NCBI GenBank assembly: GCA_002633005.1
Contig: NMRA01000209.1
Span: 486,174-550,173 of the forward strand
Length of the DNA: 64,000 nt
Source: Phoronis australis
Lineage: Eukaryota > Phoronida > Phoronidae
Reading direction: 5' to 3'
In this document: piece after piece, positions 23,786 to 35,343 of the stretch
Layout: every line of letters starts with the position of its first letter
Numbering within the stretch: the stretch's first letter is position 1
Notes under the pieces: model-generated
The model's database searches: none
Seen by the model: only the letters and a program-made list of their open reading frames with translations
Told to the model about the DNA's origin: nothing
Made by a program: the position numbers and the translations under genes

Positions 23786-25763
23786 CTATTGGCTGTTGTT
23801 TGGAAACAAACCAAAACGCCCATTTTTAATGTGACAATAAACTGGTGGAAATATTTTTTGAAATCACCAGCACCTCGCAAATTTAAACCCGGAGTTCTGT
23901 AATGCATGCAATAATGGTCCACTGTATAAAACTAAACAATATCTTACATAAAAAGAAAATCATATTCAATTTCTAAGTTACCCAATGTCGTAAAACAACG
24001 GCCTTTTGGCCTTTTGGAAAATTGCAACGAATCCCCTAAAGGGAAATTATCAAAAGAAAACTTTCTTCACAAATCAGATGCAATGTGGATTTGAACTTGT
24101 AATTTGTGGGTCCCCACCAAATGTAGAATTCTAGCCCTGGAATGCCAACTTCGATCTCGCGCTGCTGAGGTAACGCCACGGATGAAGCATTGCTTGCGTC
24201 AGTTTGTTCCGGTGTTGGTCATATCTACGGGGTCTATTGTAATTTAATTCATAAATAATCATCATTTCGCACACCTCACCGGCATAAATTCCTTAATTCT
24301 AAAAACCAAGAGTGTTACCAAAGTGCGAAAAACAATAGGGTGTTATAGTAACAGTTTAAGGGGAAATAATTTCATTGACTCAAGAACGGTTTCTAACCCA
24401 TCAAGACAAATATCTTAGGATATGCACCTCACAGTTTGTGTGAAGAATTTACCCAGGCATTCATCCAAAATCACACGTCTTTATGTATTAATTGGACTTT
24501 TGGCGCCTTTTGATACGATTCTTCAGGAAAAACGCAGGATGCAGTAACATTTCCAAAAATGTTTTAACTGTTACTGCAAGACAGCGTGGATCAGTGGTTT
24601 GAGTTCTGAGGCCAGTTCCAAGAAAACTGTCTTAGCTAAGACAAATCTTAAACTTAAGTCAAGAATGAAGTTAAGTCAGTTTCTTGGAACGTTCCTCTGG
24701 ACTCCAAGTTTCTAATCCAGGCTTTAGTGCCAGACAACCCGATATTGACAAAAAGTGTCTCCCTATTCCTCTGAGCTCAGTCTTACTAGTGAGTGAGTGG
24801 ATCTATGTAAGGTAATGAATGAGAACCACTTCGGAGTACTAGTCTTCGATTGTGATATGAGAAGAAGAAAAACTTAAAATCAGATATTTGCAGATAAAAG
24901 CTTGTTCAAATAATAATTGGTAATCATCGACAGGCAATGTGAATGACCGAAGACAAGAGACATTGGAACACGTTTTTCATGATTATCGCTAATCAAAGTG
25001 GACTCTGGAAACTAACAATAAATGTACTCAAGACAAAGGGACAGTAAGCACCAAGGATTTGTATCAAAGCCAAAAGCACAAGGGTGAAATGTTCGCAGCA
25101 ACACACACGTATAGGTAATCGTCCCTTTATCAATTTTTAGAACGGGAACGTTACATTCAAAAGCACCCGACGGCTTTAAACTGGCTAATTACGTGTGCCT
25201 GACAAAAACCAGTGAAATGTCCCGTTAAACTGAAATAGTGCTATGTTGCGTGGGAAATTACGGTAGTATGTCAGTGTCGCTGTGTGTCAAAAAGCGTTAC
25301 ATTTTGATGATGCGTACATAACGTAAGGATGGCAGGGAAAAATTAAAAAACTGGGATGGTCTGCCAAGGTCAAGACAATTGACGCCTAAATACTACAAAA
25401 AACCTCCATTTCCAGAAATCGAATGAACAAAAAGTAACTCGTTAACAGGTAGACATTACACAACTAAAAGTAATAACAATTGAAAACAGTCATAATTGAT
25501 GCAAATAGATACACACACCCTGGGATACGCAAATACAAGTAGCTGTATTTTTTTGAAAATCACACCTGCTAGTAGTGTCAAATCTTTCTTATTTTTAAGT
25601 TACTGCCGAACAAGCACTCAAATATCAAATGCCACGAAATTCTCAGCGCTAGCTCTTGCGGCTACTGTAGCTGTAATAATACATTGGTTGTGTGCAGATG
25701 TTGGTATTCCAGGACTGGAGTTACATACTTTAAGCTCTTGTGGAACGTGAGAACTATTAACAC
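23786..25763. other. No supported gene
   Basis: AT-rich DNA with no exon-like structure that I trust. Confidence 0.45.
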
Positions 25764-26107
25764 ATAGGCGGATTTAGGGTAGCCCAGGGCCCCCTCCCCC
25801 TTGGCTGCCGCAAAAAAATAAAAGACCAAGAGCGTGAGAAAATATTGAGTTCATTAAGTATGCCCGGTTATTAACATGCGGCTGAGGGTGGGGCGTGGTC
25901 TCAAACCCAATTGCAAGTGTAGTGGCAGCGAACCTGCACAATTGTTCTCCTTCTTGTTTATTTTTAGTCCTCCCTTTGTATTTTAGTAAGAGGGCCAGAA
26001 ATTCGAGCAATCTTACCTTTCAGGCGTGCAATCGTGCATTCCGCAGTTGCCCGACAGAAAGTGTTAGCCCACTCCCCCCCCCTTATAATATCCTACATCC
26101 GCCACTG
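25764..26107. mobile_element. CAG-GGCGGAT MITE, longer variant
   Basis: The ends are AGGCGGATTTAGGGTAG and CCTACATCCGCCACTG, inverted with respect to each other. The first 30 and last 60 bases resemble the other family members (CCCCCT-rich, TTAGCCCACTCCCC), but the middle differs, so this is a variant or carries an insertion. Confidence 0.6.
25957..25962 (-). terminator. Possible polyadenylation signal of the minus-strand gene
   Basis: AATAAA on the minus strand lies about 330 bases downstream of the stop at 26,289. It falls inside the MITE at 25,764-26,107, so the element may have supplied the 3' end. Confidence 0.3.
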
Positions 26108-26288
26108 TAACAGTACATTTTAAACCAATTGCAGCGAACGTGGTTCTTGGGGAAGCCAATCTGGGAGTTATTGATTCACAATGTTTGAAGTACAGACGAA
26201 ATAAAAACTTTCAACTCTGAGAGGTCGTATTGGCTGCTACTTAAAAGCGATTTTGTTTGATCTACATCAAGTTTCGTTAAAGACACGA

Positions 26289-26348
26289 CTAGTCTGTTTG
26301 CGAGCTTGATGCTGGTACGTTCGAAATTTCGTAACAGTCTCCTTTCTT
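26289..26348 (-). CDS. Last exon of the 26-48 kb minus-strand gene
   Basis: The exon follows the acceptor TTACCTGCACACCAG. In the phase left by the exon at 26,563-26,687 it reads KKGDCYEISNVPASSSQTD and then TAG. The short Ser/Thr/Asp-rich end suits the disordered tail before it. A different frame of the same exon stays open further, to 26,176, but it would need a phase the upstream donor cannot provide. Confidence 0.6.
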   Translation of the reverse strand, partial: KKGDCYEISNVPASSSQTD

Positions 26349-26562
26349 CTGGTGTGCAGGTAATATGAAGTAAAAAAGCGAGCGGTATTGCTGACATCGG
26401 CGATAACTGGCGAGTTGTAATAAAACGATAAAGATATAACTAAATTTTATACTTTTCTTTCCTTGGTCAAAGCCAATAACTTCAAGAAACTTTTTATCCA
26501 CACTCAGTACAATCATAAAACTAGTGGTAAAACGATAAAGTTCTTTTAAGTCGTTCACTTAC

Positions 26563-26687
26563 CCTTTTCTCAGTGAGGTAGAGACTGGTCCTGGACTGTT
26601 TGCTATCTTCTCTGTCTAATTTTTTTGATGTGCTCGGTGCCGAATCTTTGTCATCGTCCGGAACATCAAGGGGATGTACTCTGTTGT
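26563..26687 (-). CDS. Penultimate exon: charged disordered tail
   Basis: The acceptor TTTTTGATTTTAG and donor AGG|GTAAGT are both strong. Only one of the three frames is open. It is rich in Asp, Ser and Lys (VPDDDKDSAPSTSKKLDRED) and ends SLYLTEKR. It enters with two bases of a split codon, matched by the single G left by exon 27,571-27,643 (G|AC, Asp). It is very probably a flexible C-terminal tail of the protein. Confidence 0.72.
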
Positions 26688-27570
26688 CTAAAATCAAAAA
26701 CATTAGAAACATTCTTCACAACAAACCATGCCGATCGCCTAACAACTATCGAGCTTTTGGGCGCACTTGTAAGTTTCTATTAATGCGTTTCGCTAAAACA
26801 ACTCAAATTTTGCGTAGCAGCTCTATTAAGATAAGATTATTGCAGTTTTAAGGCTAAGATTAAATGATGTAATAATGACAGCAAAATAATTAGCTGACTA
26901 TGTAATTAAATCACACTCATACCATACATAAAGTTAAAATGTGATCACTCTGAAAAGGGGATTTCAGCTTTTCTAGTCAGGCGCCTTCCTCCGACGCAAA
27001 CGTCCTCGGTAAAAGCTGCTAACTGGTTTTATTGGAGGGATAGTTTACTTTTTTAAAACAGAATAAAAACTAGAGTACTAGTCAACTCTGATTTTTAATA
27101 AGAATATTTAAACAACGACAACACCGCTGCAACAAGCCAAGTCGGATTTGTAGAAATATTTAAACAACAATTTGACAAACATAACTTTATTGCAGCGAAA
27201 GCTTACACAGTGTTATCAGGAGTTAATTTTATGAAGCTTCAACGAATCACTGTTGTAATTTTGGATTTAAAAGATGACTGTTGTAAAAAAATTGCTGCAG
27301 ATAACCGCCTTTAACATAGTACATGACAAATAAATCTCACATTTTATCTGAAGTGCGTGCCAAAACAAAAACGATTCATAAGTTATTGTCAAAACACTGA
27401 AATCCTGCCAGCAATCGCTGATTGGCTGATATGTCAGTTACGTGGTTGGTGGGGCATCGACTGCTTACACATAATATTTCTTGCCAAACTCGCCGTGAAA
27501 CTTGTATCAACATGTAAAGCTAAAGACCGGACGGGGTGCATGCAAAATCTGGGAATCAACCGACACTCAC

Positions 27571-27643
27571 CTTGCCCGTTACAGCCGTTTAAGTGGAAAA
27601 CAATACAATAAACGTCATTTTCTTGTGTAACTCTCCACCTATT
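27571..27643 (-). CDS. Exon of the 26-48 kb gene
   Basis: A TTCATTGTTAG acceptor and a CAAG|GTGAGT donor bound 73 bases that read NRWRVTQENDVYCIVFHLNG followed by CNGQ. It starts in phase 0, as needed after exon 30,481-30,602, and leaves one base for the next exon. The W, Y, C and F content resembles a folded beta segment. Confidence 0.68.
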
Positions 27644-27999
27644 CTAACAATGAAAGTACGTCGTCGTTTAAAAAACAGTAAGCTCGTGTCACGCGCACGC
27701 ACCATTTCCTAAATTTTGCGACATCTCTCGGGAGATGATGATACCTTGGCAGCAGCAAAATTCTAAAAATTCATAATGAAGTGAAACCAGTTCCGATTAT
27801 TTGTTGTGACGTGTACGCAACCTCGTGAAAGAAGAACAGTTGATTGAAGAATCGGCGAAAAAAGAAACTGGCCAATAGGTGACGCAATATTTCATGGCGC
27901 TGAAAGCCGTCGCTAAAGATTGCTTCACAACGTAAGCAGCAGAATAAGGATAGAACGCCATTTTTTACAACACCGTTAAATAATTTCCTTTACTCAAGA

Positions 28000-28460
28000 A
28001 AGACTACAGTTTTAATGACACTAATTTTGTGTCAGATTTTATCTTATCACATTTTTACCCACATCAATTCAAAGCTGCATTTTCATTATACAACTTTTTA
28101 CCAAGGCTACTTCGACTGAGGAACACAGGTGTGCTTACGAAGTCACGTCGTGTAGACAAGGCTGAGATCAGACAGTATTGTAGTGAGGCGCGTAGAGAAA
28201 GGTGCATGGTTAAATCAATGGCAGCAGGCTCATTGGGATTGAATATGATGAAGAGAATCTTGACAGTTGAGGTGACGGACTAAGCAGCGAAGGGTTACAC
28301 AGGGATATGCCGTTTTATCTGCAGCATGTGTATAAAATGACCTTCTGCGAGGCAGATAATGGTAGCAAATGATGGACAGACTCTTGGGAACACACCTTGA
28401 CGATAAGACCATTAGAGCCCAGCTGATGAAAGCGTGGGAGCCAATCGAGACCGGTGTTTA
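28000..28460 (+). other. Coding-like fragments, possible pseudogene
   Basis: Inside an intron of the minus-strand gene, the plus strand has short segments with coding-like composition (KSRRVDKAEIRQYCSEARRE at about 28,143-28,200, and LGTHLDDKTIRAQLMKAWEP at about 28,387-28,445). They lie in different frames separated by stops. The family is not recognised. A dead mobile-element gene is the simplest reading. Confidence 0.3.
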
Positions 28461-29537
28461 AAGGTACGTCCTTCTCAAACTAGCTAATACATCTGTTCAG
28501 GGCTAGTGCCAACCAAATGTAGTGATGTTAGCTATGATTCTTATCGCACCACATACGGCCTTGCTTGGTTATATTTTGCTTCTTTTAACCTTTTTGTTAC
28601 AACCTTGAACCGAGTCGTCTCCCATCTTATGCCCATAGAATTTGACCTTAAGATGTCAAATTGCAATTGGTAGTGTCCTGCATGCAAAGCGAATGTATAT
28701 GTTTTGGTAACTTCATCGGTGGACCATGGGTAAATGGCGGAGAAAAATCGATTAGTAAGATGTCGAATTTGCTGATTAATTAATTTGATTAGTCATCAAC
28801 TAAACTTGTACGGTCAACTAATAAGAGTATAACATTGTAACTCAAACAATATACAATTGTCTAGTTCAGTCAACAGGGAAGTAGTTTCAAAGACTATCGA
28901 ATAGACATTTACGGGTCACTCCCGGATTGTTCTAAAACCCCTCGACCCGTTTTTGTTATGACCGGTGGCCCTGCCCGTGTGGTTATGTCGGGGCATCCTG
29001 GGTATTTTCCAACTTTCCATTACAAGGATCGCTGCATGTCGGGCGGCGCCTTGCATCATTGGCTGATAGAAGTTTTCATTAAGGCACTGGGGTTAACTTG
29101 GGCCAACCGAAACGTTAAAATTTTGTCGATTTTTCACCCTGTGGCTGTGGCCGTCACAGGTCATACTGACCTATGACCAAGGGTAAATTTATCCTGAATG
29201 TAACCTTGTGATCGTTCGGGTGGTTTATATGTTGACATTTTGGCACATAAAATGAAAGACAACGTATCACAATATTGAATAACGAATGAGCCTTTTCTTT
29301 TGGGGTCGTAAGGAATCTTAGAAAATAAATTACACTTCTGGTGTCTTCGTGGATGAATTTGAACAATTTATTTGCTGCAAAAGGCGCCCTTACTCATTGT
29401 GGCCTCCCTTCGTACTTGTACACTTCGTATTAGTTACTTGGTGGCGCTAGTAGTAACGGATGTATCGTACATACCATATAATAGACATCAAATACTGTGA
29501 TGTCTATGGTACAGGCACACTCCATTTTATTATTCAG

Positions 29538-29633
29538 TTTGTCGGATCAGTGTGCGACTACAGCTTGCTGGGAAAGTTGGCACACGAGCTGTCACGCGCT
29601 CTGCCTGCACGAGACATGCTCTTCAGAACCAGG
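29538..29633 (+). CDS. Isolated plus-strand exon within an intron of the opposite gene
   Basis: A TTTTATTATTCAG acceptor is followed by 96 bases of notably GC-rich, CpG-containing open frame. It starts FVGSVCDYSLLGKLAHELSR and ends FRTR before a GTACAG donor, in phase 0 on both sides. Base composition differs sharply from its surroundings. No partner exon was found, so it may be one exon of a nested gene or of a mobile element. I do not recognise the family. Confidence 0.42.
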
Positions 29634-29986
29634 GTACAGCTATATTTATCTCATTGGGTACTGTATGAGTTCGTCCGATGTAACAAAGTCTCATGCAGCA
29701 AAACTCAAAATTTGAATATTTTAGCATACATCAAAACTTGGGTTATACAGTATTGCCCATACAATATTATTTTTCAATAGGCCTACAATACGTCTTTAAC
29801 GACAGTCCTGTATCTGAAATTGAATGATGAAATGACAGCATTCAACTGAGAATATCCCAGACAACACTTCAACACAAGTTTGGGGCTTTTTCATAAACAT
29901 CTTCAATCTTTTACATGAATGTGCTTTTCTTATGCTTTTATTTTTGCAAAAATCTCTGTTCAACTACGTAGCAGCACTGGGTCAAG

Positions 29987-30101
29987 GGAGTCGTGGGTCG
30001 AGGGGGTCATGGGTCGAGGGGGTCGTGGGTCAAGGTGGTCGTGGGTCAAAGTGGATCGTAGGTCGAGGGGTCGTGGGTTGAGGATGTGGGGGTCGAGGGG
30101 G
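29987..30101 (+). repeat. G-rich minisatellite, 16-bp unit
   Basis: About seven imperfect copies of a unit like GTCGTGGGTCGAGGGG stand in tandem. The plus strand has repeated runs of three to five G, which could form G-quadruplexes. The block sits in an intron of the minus-strand gene. Confidence 0.85.
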
Positions 30102-30480
30102 CTTTAGAAAAGTCGGTCACTCACAGCTGCTGTGAAGAATTTAATGGGGCATTCATCCAAAATTATAGATCTGTATGTAGTAATTGTACCTTTGATGCTT
30201 GTTTGTGTATTTACGTTTTTCCGTAAACATTCAGGTTGCAAAGACATTTAAAAATGTGATGAACTAATTACTCCAAGTCCCTCTCCAAAATGCAATAGAT
30301 GAAAAATGGGCAAATAAACATTTATTGGGTAGCACTGTAATATAGCGTAGAAAACTCTTTACATTGGTCGCAGTGCAGAAAATTAGAAATCGCAAAATTT
30401 AAATGATATCAATACATATAGCAGTATGTATTAACGTGACTAAGAGACTTTGGGCGATGTTTTTACGGTTGTTACGTTAC

Positions 30481-30602
30481 TGAAAGAAGTGGATGTTGGA
30501 AAATGACATTGTTCATTAGAATTTTCTTGAGAACACTTATTGCATAGTTGTAATCATTTGAGTTTGAAAAATAGGACAGAGCTTGAATGAGAAGAGGGAC
30601 AT
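30481..30602 (-). CDS. Exon with helical repeat-like sequence
   Basis: A very strong acceptor (TCTGTTTTTTTCAG) and a TCA|GTAACG donor bound 122 bases. The peptide reads DVPLLIQALSYFSNSNDYNY, then AISVLKKILMNNVIFQ. Two amphipathic helices suggest an armadillo/HEAT-like or other helical-bundle region. It takes two leading bases, matched by the single G left by exon 38,784-38,861 (G|AT, Asp), and ends in phase 0 for exon 27,571-27,643. The repeat-borne exon at 32,423-32,564 ends in the same phase and could also splice here. Confidence 0.75.
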
Positions 30603-32422
30603 CTGAAAAAAACAGACAACAAAATTTCATCAGCTCTAGCATTATGTTGAAAAAAACACGAGACCCTTTGTGATGCAAACTATTTCAAACCACAGGAGTA
30701 TACACAAAATAAAAAGCCTAGATTGCCTTCAATTCTATGAAAGTCGGCAAGTAATCATTTGCGACCTAACCACACTCCTTGGTTGCATTTCGGATATCAG
30801 TGCCCGGTTGCATGAAACAGTCCCAAACATTGACTCAACTAAGTTCCCTAAATTTACTGCGGATTTGTGGACTTATGAAAATACCGATTGCCCTTTCTTG
30901 CATTGTGTTAGGTTCATTATTATGTCAACTTTTGACTTTGATACAAATCGAATGTGAACTCTATGTTGAAATGTCGGTATTATCGAAAATAAGTATGGAT
31001 CTTTTAATGTCACATCCCCAAATTAAGGACTGAGTGCCTATTTATTTTCAATGAACTCAGGGCTCAGTTTTTAGTTATATTATTAGAAAATGTCTTGAAT
31101 CAAAGAGGAGCTCATGATAAAGATGAAATAATAAAAAATATTGCATATGTGAGTACATCAAGACACAAATAAGCAAAAAAGATGTAGGGACCTTAGTTGC
31201 ATACCGGCCACAGATCGCTTTAATTAGTTTCACTACACAAAATCCTCTTGATTGGTGCCTATAATCGAAAACAAAACAAGGTGAGAACAGGTGGGAAATT
31301 TCTTAGACGCACGGCCGGCCGAAGCAAGCAAAACCTGCGGCTTGGATTAAATTGTTGCTATGACTGACGAAAAACCATGTATCCGAAATCAATAATAATT
31401 GCCTGTACGGCAATTCTGTTCGGATTGAATATCGTAAGTGTTGGAACTTCGGCCCTCGCCTGTCTGCGGTTTCATTCGCAATTGAATTGTCGGCAATAAT
31501 TTAACTGATTCTGTCAGTGTATCTTAAAATTAGTACAGTTCACACGAGTTGCCGCTTTTGTTGTCGCATGGACGGAACTGTACGAATTCACCAGGGCTGG
31601 CTGTGACGTCTGGTGCATTGTTCAATAATAATGTGACGTCATTGTTGCTATGCAGAGCACAACTTTTATGCAAATATGCCCAAGTTGTGCATTTGTTAGC
31701 ATTCGCTAGTCGATTTAAACGCCCTGACCGGAATCTCAGCTCTAGTATCCAACTTGGCCGCAAATACAGAATTTTGTATCTGTTATTCCCTTGTGAACAT
31801 TTTCTTTCCAAGGTCGCCATGCCTCGCTTCCTCTAAGGTTCTTTTACAGAATTCACTTCGTGAAAATACGTGACTCCGAGCATTGATCAAAGTTGCCGAC
31901 CGTTAGATTTCAACTTCAAGAAACACCAGTGAAAATTCATATTTCTTCCATATCATATAATCACTTTTATCATTCCCAATGCGATTCCATGGCTTCCGCA
32001 GAAAAACAGAGGGCCACTCATTTTTATTCTTTGATGATACAGATACAGTACGCAAAAGTTGTCTTCCTTTTAAGTCAATATTTATTTATGTTAATAATTT
32101 GTGAATGTTGTTATGGATTGTTTACCTAGAAATATTCTTTTAAATCTAAATATTGGCTTGTAATCATAACTCGCCAAGTCTTGGGTTTTCTGTGCTCATG
32201 CTATATTTTTCTTGTTATTAAACCATTTTGTACGTTAACTAGTCTTACGTTGGTTACACTATGCCTGGCCGCTTTTTTCAAAGAGCTCAAGAAATAAAAC
32301 TCAAAGCACTTGATGCCGGATGAGTAAATTTGTAGGAAACAGTTGGCCTTAAGTGGCAGACATTCCGTAGAGAGAGCGTTGAGTTCTTAGCTTTGGCAGA
32401 CTTTGTTATGAGACGTACGTAC

Positions 32423-32564
32423 CTTTTCTCCCGCAAAGAGATCTCACTTTGTTGGAAACAAACCTCTTTGCTCTCTTCAAGAACGGTACGGTTGTTCTTG
32501 ATCCCGCCTCATCGACATCCCCATTGACGTCCCGGACCCTCTGGCGACAAGGAAAGCAGGGCAT
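32423..32564 (-). CDS. MPCFPC first-exon-like sequence, copy 1
   Basis: A minus-strand ATG opens 47 codons plus one base, starting MPCFPCRQRVRDVNGDVDEA and ending NKVRSLCGRK before a GTACGTACG donor. The two N-terminal cysteines could be lipid-modified, and the rest is basic. The second copy at 43,745-43,886 has the same length. It differs at six sites, of which five are synonymous and one changes the final Lys to Thr. That is a sign of protein-level constraint. The exon ends in phase 1, and the next downstream exon of the surrounding gene (30,481-30,602) accepts phase 1. It may therefore be an alternative first exon, or the start of a separate repeat-borne gene. Confidence 0.6.
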
Positions 32565-32579
32565 CTTTTGAACTAATAG

Positions 32580-32623
32580 TGACGTCATGCAATTAGATGA
32601 CGAAACCAACTTTGGCCTTATAG
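32580..32623 (-). promoter_or_regulatory. TATA-like and CRE motifs before MPCFPC copy 1
   Basis: On the minus strand CTATAAGG (32,616-32,623) precedes the palindromic CRE TGACGTCA (32,580-32,587), which lies 16 bases before the ATG. Both motifs are kept in copy 2 (43,943-43,950 and 43,907-43,914). Promoter function is inferred. Confidence 0.4.
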
Positions 32624-33156
32624 TTGATAGCAGTTCGTAAATCATTCGATTCAAAAGGGTGGCGCCACAGGTCACCCAAAGCAGTATGGCTAAAATCTTG
32701 GAATTCACTTTAGAATTTAGCTGTTATACGTACACGGTAGAACACACGCTATTAAATAAGCTAAATTTAATGAGGGTTCTCGGACTTAAGCGTTATTCAC
32801 GAGCCAGGGGTGTCTTTCAGCGCATACAAAAAGGAAAAAAGGTGGTTTTGATAGTACAAAAGGCTGAAAGTCCGAAATGAAATTCCCCCGTACGACAGGG
32901 GGCGAGAGTTCAAAGAGCCGATATTTTGAAAATTTCCAATACTTCGAATCACATATAAAATATCATTTTTTCACCTTCGTGTATTTCTTGATGCTCGAAA
33001 CTTGCCATGTATCCGACATCACAATTGCTAACGTGGAAGTGTGGTGGAAAATATTTAACTAGTCATTGCAGTACCGCTAACTTTGGAATCACAAATGTAC
33101 ATGTAGAATAGATGGATGTAAACGCAATGTACTCTTCTTGTACTTTGAATGTAGAT

Positions 33157-33326
33157 ATAGGTTATCTCACATACATAGAGAAATACTACTGCCATATCCT
33201 ATCGAGAATTCATTTCACTCTGGGAATGTCCCAACGAGACCGAAGGTCGAGTTGGAACATTCCCAGATGAACTGAATTAGAGATGGAATATCGCAGCAGT
33301 ATTCCTATGTATGTGGGATAACCTAT
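33157..33326. mobile_element. Palindromic MITE
   Basis: The ends ATAGGTTATCTCACATACAT and ATGTATGTGGGATAACCTAT are inverted repeats. Further inside, TACTGCCATATCC pairs with GGAATATCGCAGCAGTA, and the centre holds GGGAATGTCCCAACG against GTTGGAACATTCCC. The whole 170 bp can fold into one long hairpin. No coding capacity. Confidence 0.8.
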
Positions 33327-34394
33327 TTATTCCATATATTTGGATTTATTTGCATCATCGTGGCAATACCTTGTTGCCGTGTGATCCGGCGTGTTGTTAT
33401 ATGACGCCATACATGTATGTACATGTACGCCAAGTACGGTTCCAAAACTGTTAAGCTTCAAAACAATCTATGAAGTTTTGAATAACCAGTAAAGTTTTAT
33501 TTCGTAATAAATTCATCGGAATTTTTGGATTGTGAAATATACAAGTTAAAGCATTGAACCATTCAATTATATCAAACGTTTGTCGGAAACTTAGAAACAA
33601 TCCATCCGGGAATATAAAAATTGAATTCCTAATTGTCTGCAACGCTTAATTTGTTGTCAGCTTCGATGAATTTCTTACTTTTCTTGGTCTATTTTCGTGT
33701 CTTAGCCACTGGACTGTACATAGAAATTGAAACATTTCCCTTGTTGGTCTCAGCACTGGAAATAACTTTGGAAATTTTGCTGATTTGCAGCACTTGATGT
33801 AAGGAGTATCTCAAAGCAGAAGCTTACGCCACGGCCAGTGTGACGGAGAGTTGAACGCTGCGAGGAGACGATTGTTTCAGTAAAAAACACATACTCATAC
33901 TCGTTCTTAGGTCTTGATTTCCTGAAAAGACCTTAGAGCCCATGGTAGATATACTGTATGCATCATATAACGAAACGTTTTTGTTGGATTTTGAATCAGA
34001 TTTTGGCAGATTTTACTAGCCGGTACCTTATACAGTTTGACCTATTTACATGTACAAGTTGTATGATGACCCATATTGAAACTTCAGCGACGTAGGCCTT
34101 ATCACCGTGCTTCAGAGATTTCATCGGTATATCTTTTCCGTTTTTAGAGCAGTAAAACTGCTTTTTCGGGAACGATGCCTTGAATTAATGACTGAGGTAA
34201 CCCAAATGATTTAGCTCAATACAATTTGGCGTTGTACATGTAGGCTACATGCGAGTTTACTCCACCACCAACGACTACACACCAGCCGTGAAATACGCCG
34301 GGCTTTTACCGTTGAATATAGTCTCCTGCACAGACCCTCGAGGTTGGTTGGGGTCTGCTACAGGATACTTTTCCATCCGCATTCTTGCAATATC

Positions 34395-34434
34395 ATTGGC
34401 TGTTCCGATTTCAAGAAACAAGGCATTCTATTGG
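34395..34434 (+). promoter_or_regulatory. Two inverted CCAAT boxes
   Basis: ATTGG occurs at 34,395-34,399 and 34,430-34,434, upstream of a CAACATGGCG translation-start context at 34,466. The spacing suits a TATA-less promoter; this is suggestive only. Confidence 0.3.
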
Positions 34435-34468
34435 TCAGTTGTATAATAGGTCAAACTGGTTCACCAAC

Positions 34469-34555
34469 ATGGCGACTTCCAGTAAAAGAATGTCGATGGA
34501 TTTACAGCTGTTAAAATCTCTCTGTTTTCATCAAACTCCCGCATTTCAAAGCTAA
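34469..34555 (+). CDS. Candidate first coding exon before the assembly gap
   Basis: The context ACCAACATGGCGACTTCC is a good translation start. The frame reads MATSSKRMSMDLQLLKSLCF and stops after 28 codons, unless a donor inside it is used (for example the GTTAAA site). CCAAT boxes lie just upstream and the assembly gap 110 bases downstream, so the rest of any gene may be hidden. Low confidence. Confidence 0.28.
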   Translation: MATSSKRMSMDLQLLKSLCFHQTPAFQS

Positions 34556-34667
34556 CGAGTCAAGGAAAACATCACCAGTAATGTATACGAAACATGTTGT
34601 GATAATTATCTTGTATACTGTGCTGGATTCTGAAGATTTTTTACGAAATATTTTGTGGAAGAAATAG

Positions 34668-35343
34668 NNNNNNNNNNNNNNNNNNNNNNNNNNNNNNNNN
34701 NNNNNNNNNNNNNNNNNNNNNNNNNNNNNNNNNNNNNNNNNNNNNNNNNNNNNNNNNNNNNNNNNNNNNNNNNNNNNNNNNNNNNNNNNNNNNNNNNNNN
34801 NNNNNNNNNNNNNNNNNNNNNNNNNNNNNNNNNNNNNNNNNNNNNNNNNNNNNNNNNNNNNNNNNNNNNNNNNNNNNNNNNNNNNNNNNNNNNNNNNNNN
34901 NNNNNNNNNNNNNNNNNNNNNNNNNNNNNNNNNNNNNNNNNNNNNNNNNNNNNNNNNNNNNNNNNNNNNNNNNNNNNNNNNNNNNNNNNNNNNNNNNNNN
35001 NNNNNNNNNNNNNNNNNNNNNNNNNNNNNNNNNNNNNNNNNNNNNNNNNNNNNNNNNNNNNNNNNNNNNNNNNNNNNNNNNNNNNNNNNNNNNNNNNNNN
35101 NNNNNNNNNNNNNNNNNNNNNNNNNNNNNNNNNNNNNNNNNNNNNNNNNNNNNNNNNNNNNNNNNNNNNNNNNNNNNNNNNNNNNNNNNNNNNNNNNNNN
35201 NNNNNNNNNNNNNNNNNNNNNNNNNNNNNNNNNNNNNNNNNNNNNNNNNNNNNNNNNNNNNNNNNNNNNNNNNNNNNNNNNNNNNNNNNNNNNNNNNNNN
35301 NNNNNNNNNNNNNNNNNNNNNNNNNNNNNNNNNNNNNNNNNNN
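34668..35343. other. Assembly gap (676 N)
   Basis: A run of undetermined bases; any apparent open frame through it is meaningless. Confidence 1.

Larger units (their letters stand above)
31976..32623. repeat. Dispersed repeat B, copy 1
   Basis: About 650 bp from CCAATGCGATTCCATGGC to GGCCTTATAG matches 43,301-43,950 in the same orientation. Intronic parts differ at roughly 8 percent of sites over the stretch I compared. The repeat carries a minus-strand ATG exon with upstream elements and part of the following intron, and its right edge falls exactly at a TATA-like motif. Confidence 0.92.

Noticed and set aside
26176-26348. Longer frame of the last exon (reading EERRLLRNFERTS)
   Set aside because: It looks protein-like, but the upstream donor leaves phase 0 and would need phase 1. 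The in-phase reading ends at 26,289 with a tail like the preceding exon.
27894-27932. ATG frame MALKAVAKDCFTT before a GTAAGC donor on the plus strand, as a first exon
   Set aside because: No promoter support and no partner exon; it lies between phase-linked exons of the opposite gene.
29987-30101. CRISPR-like array
   Set aside because: Units are adjacent with no spacers; it is a minisatellite in eukaryotic DNA.
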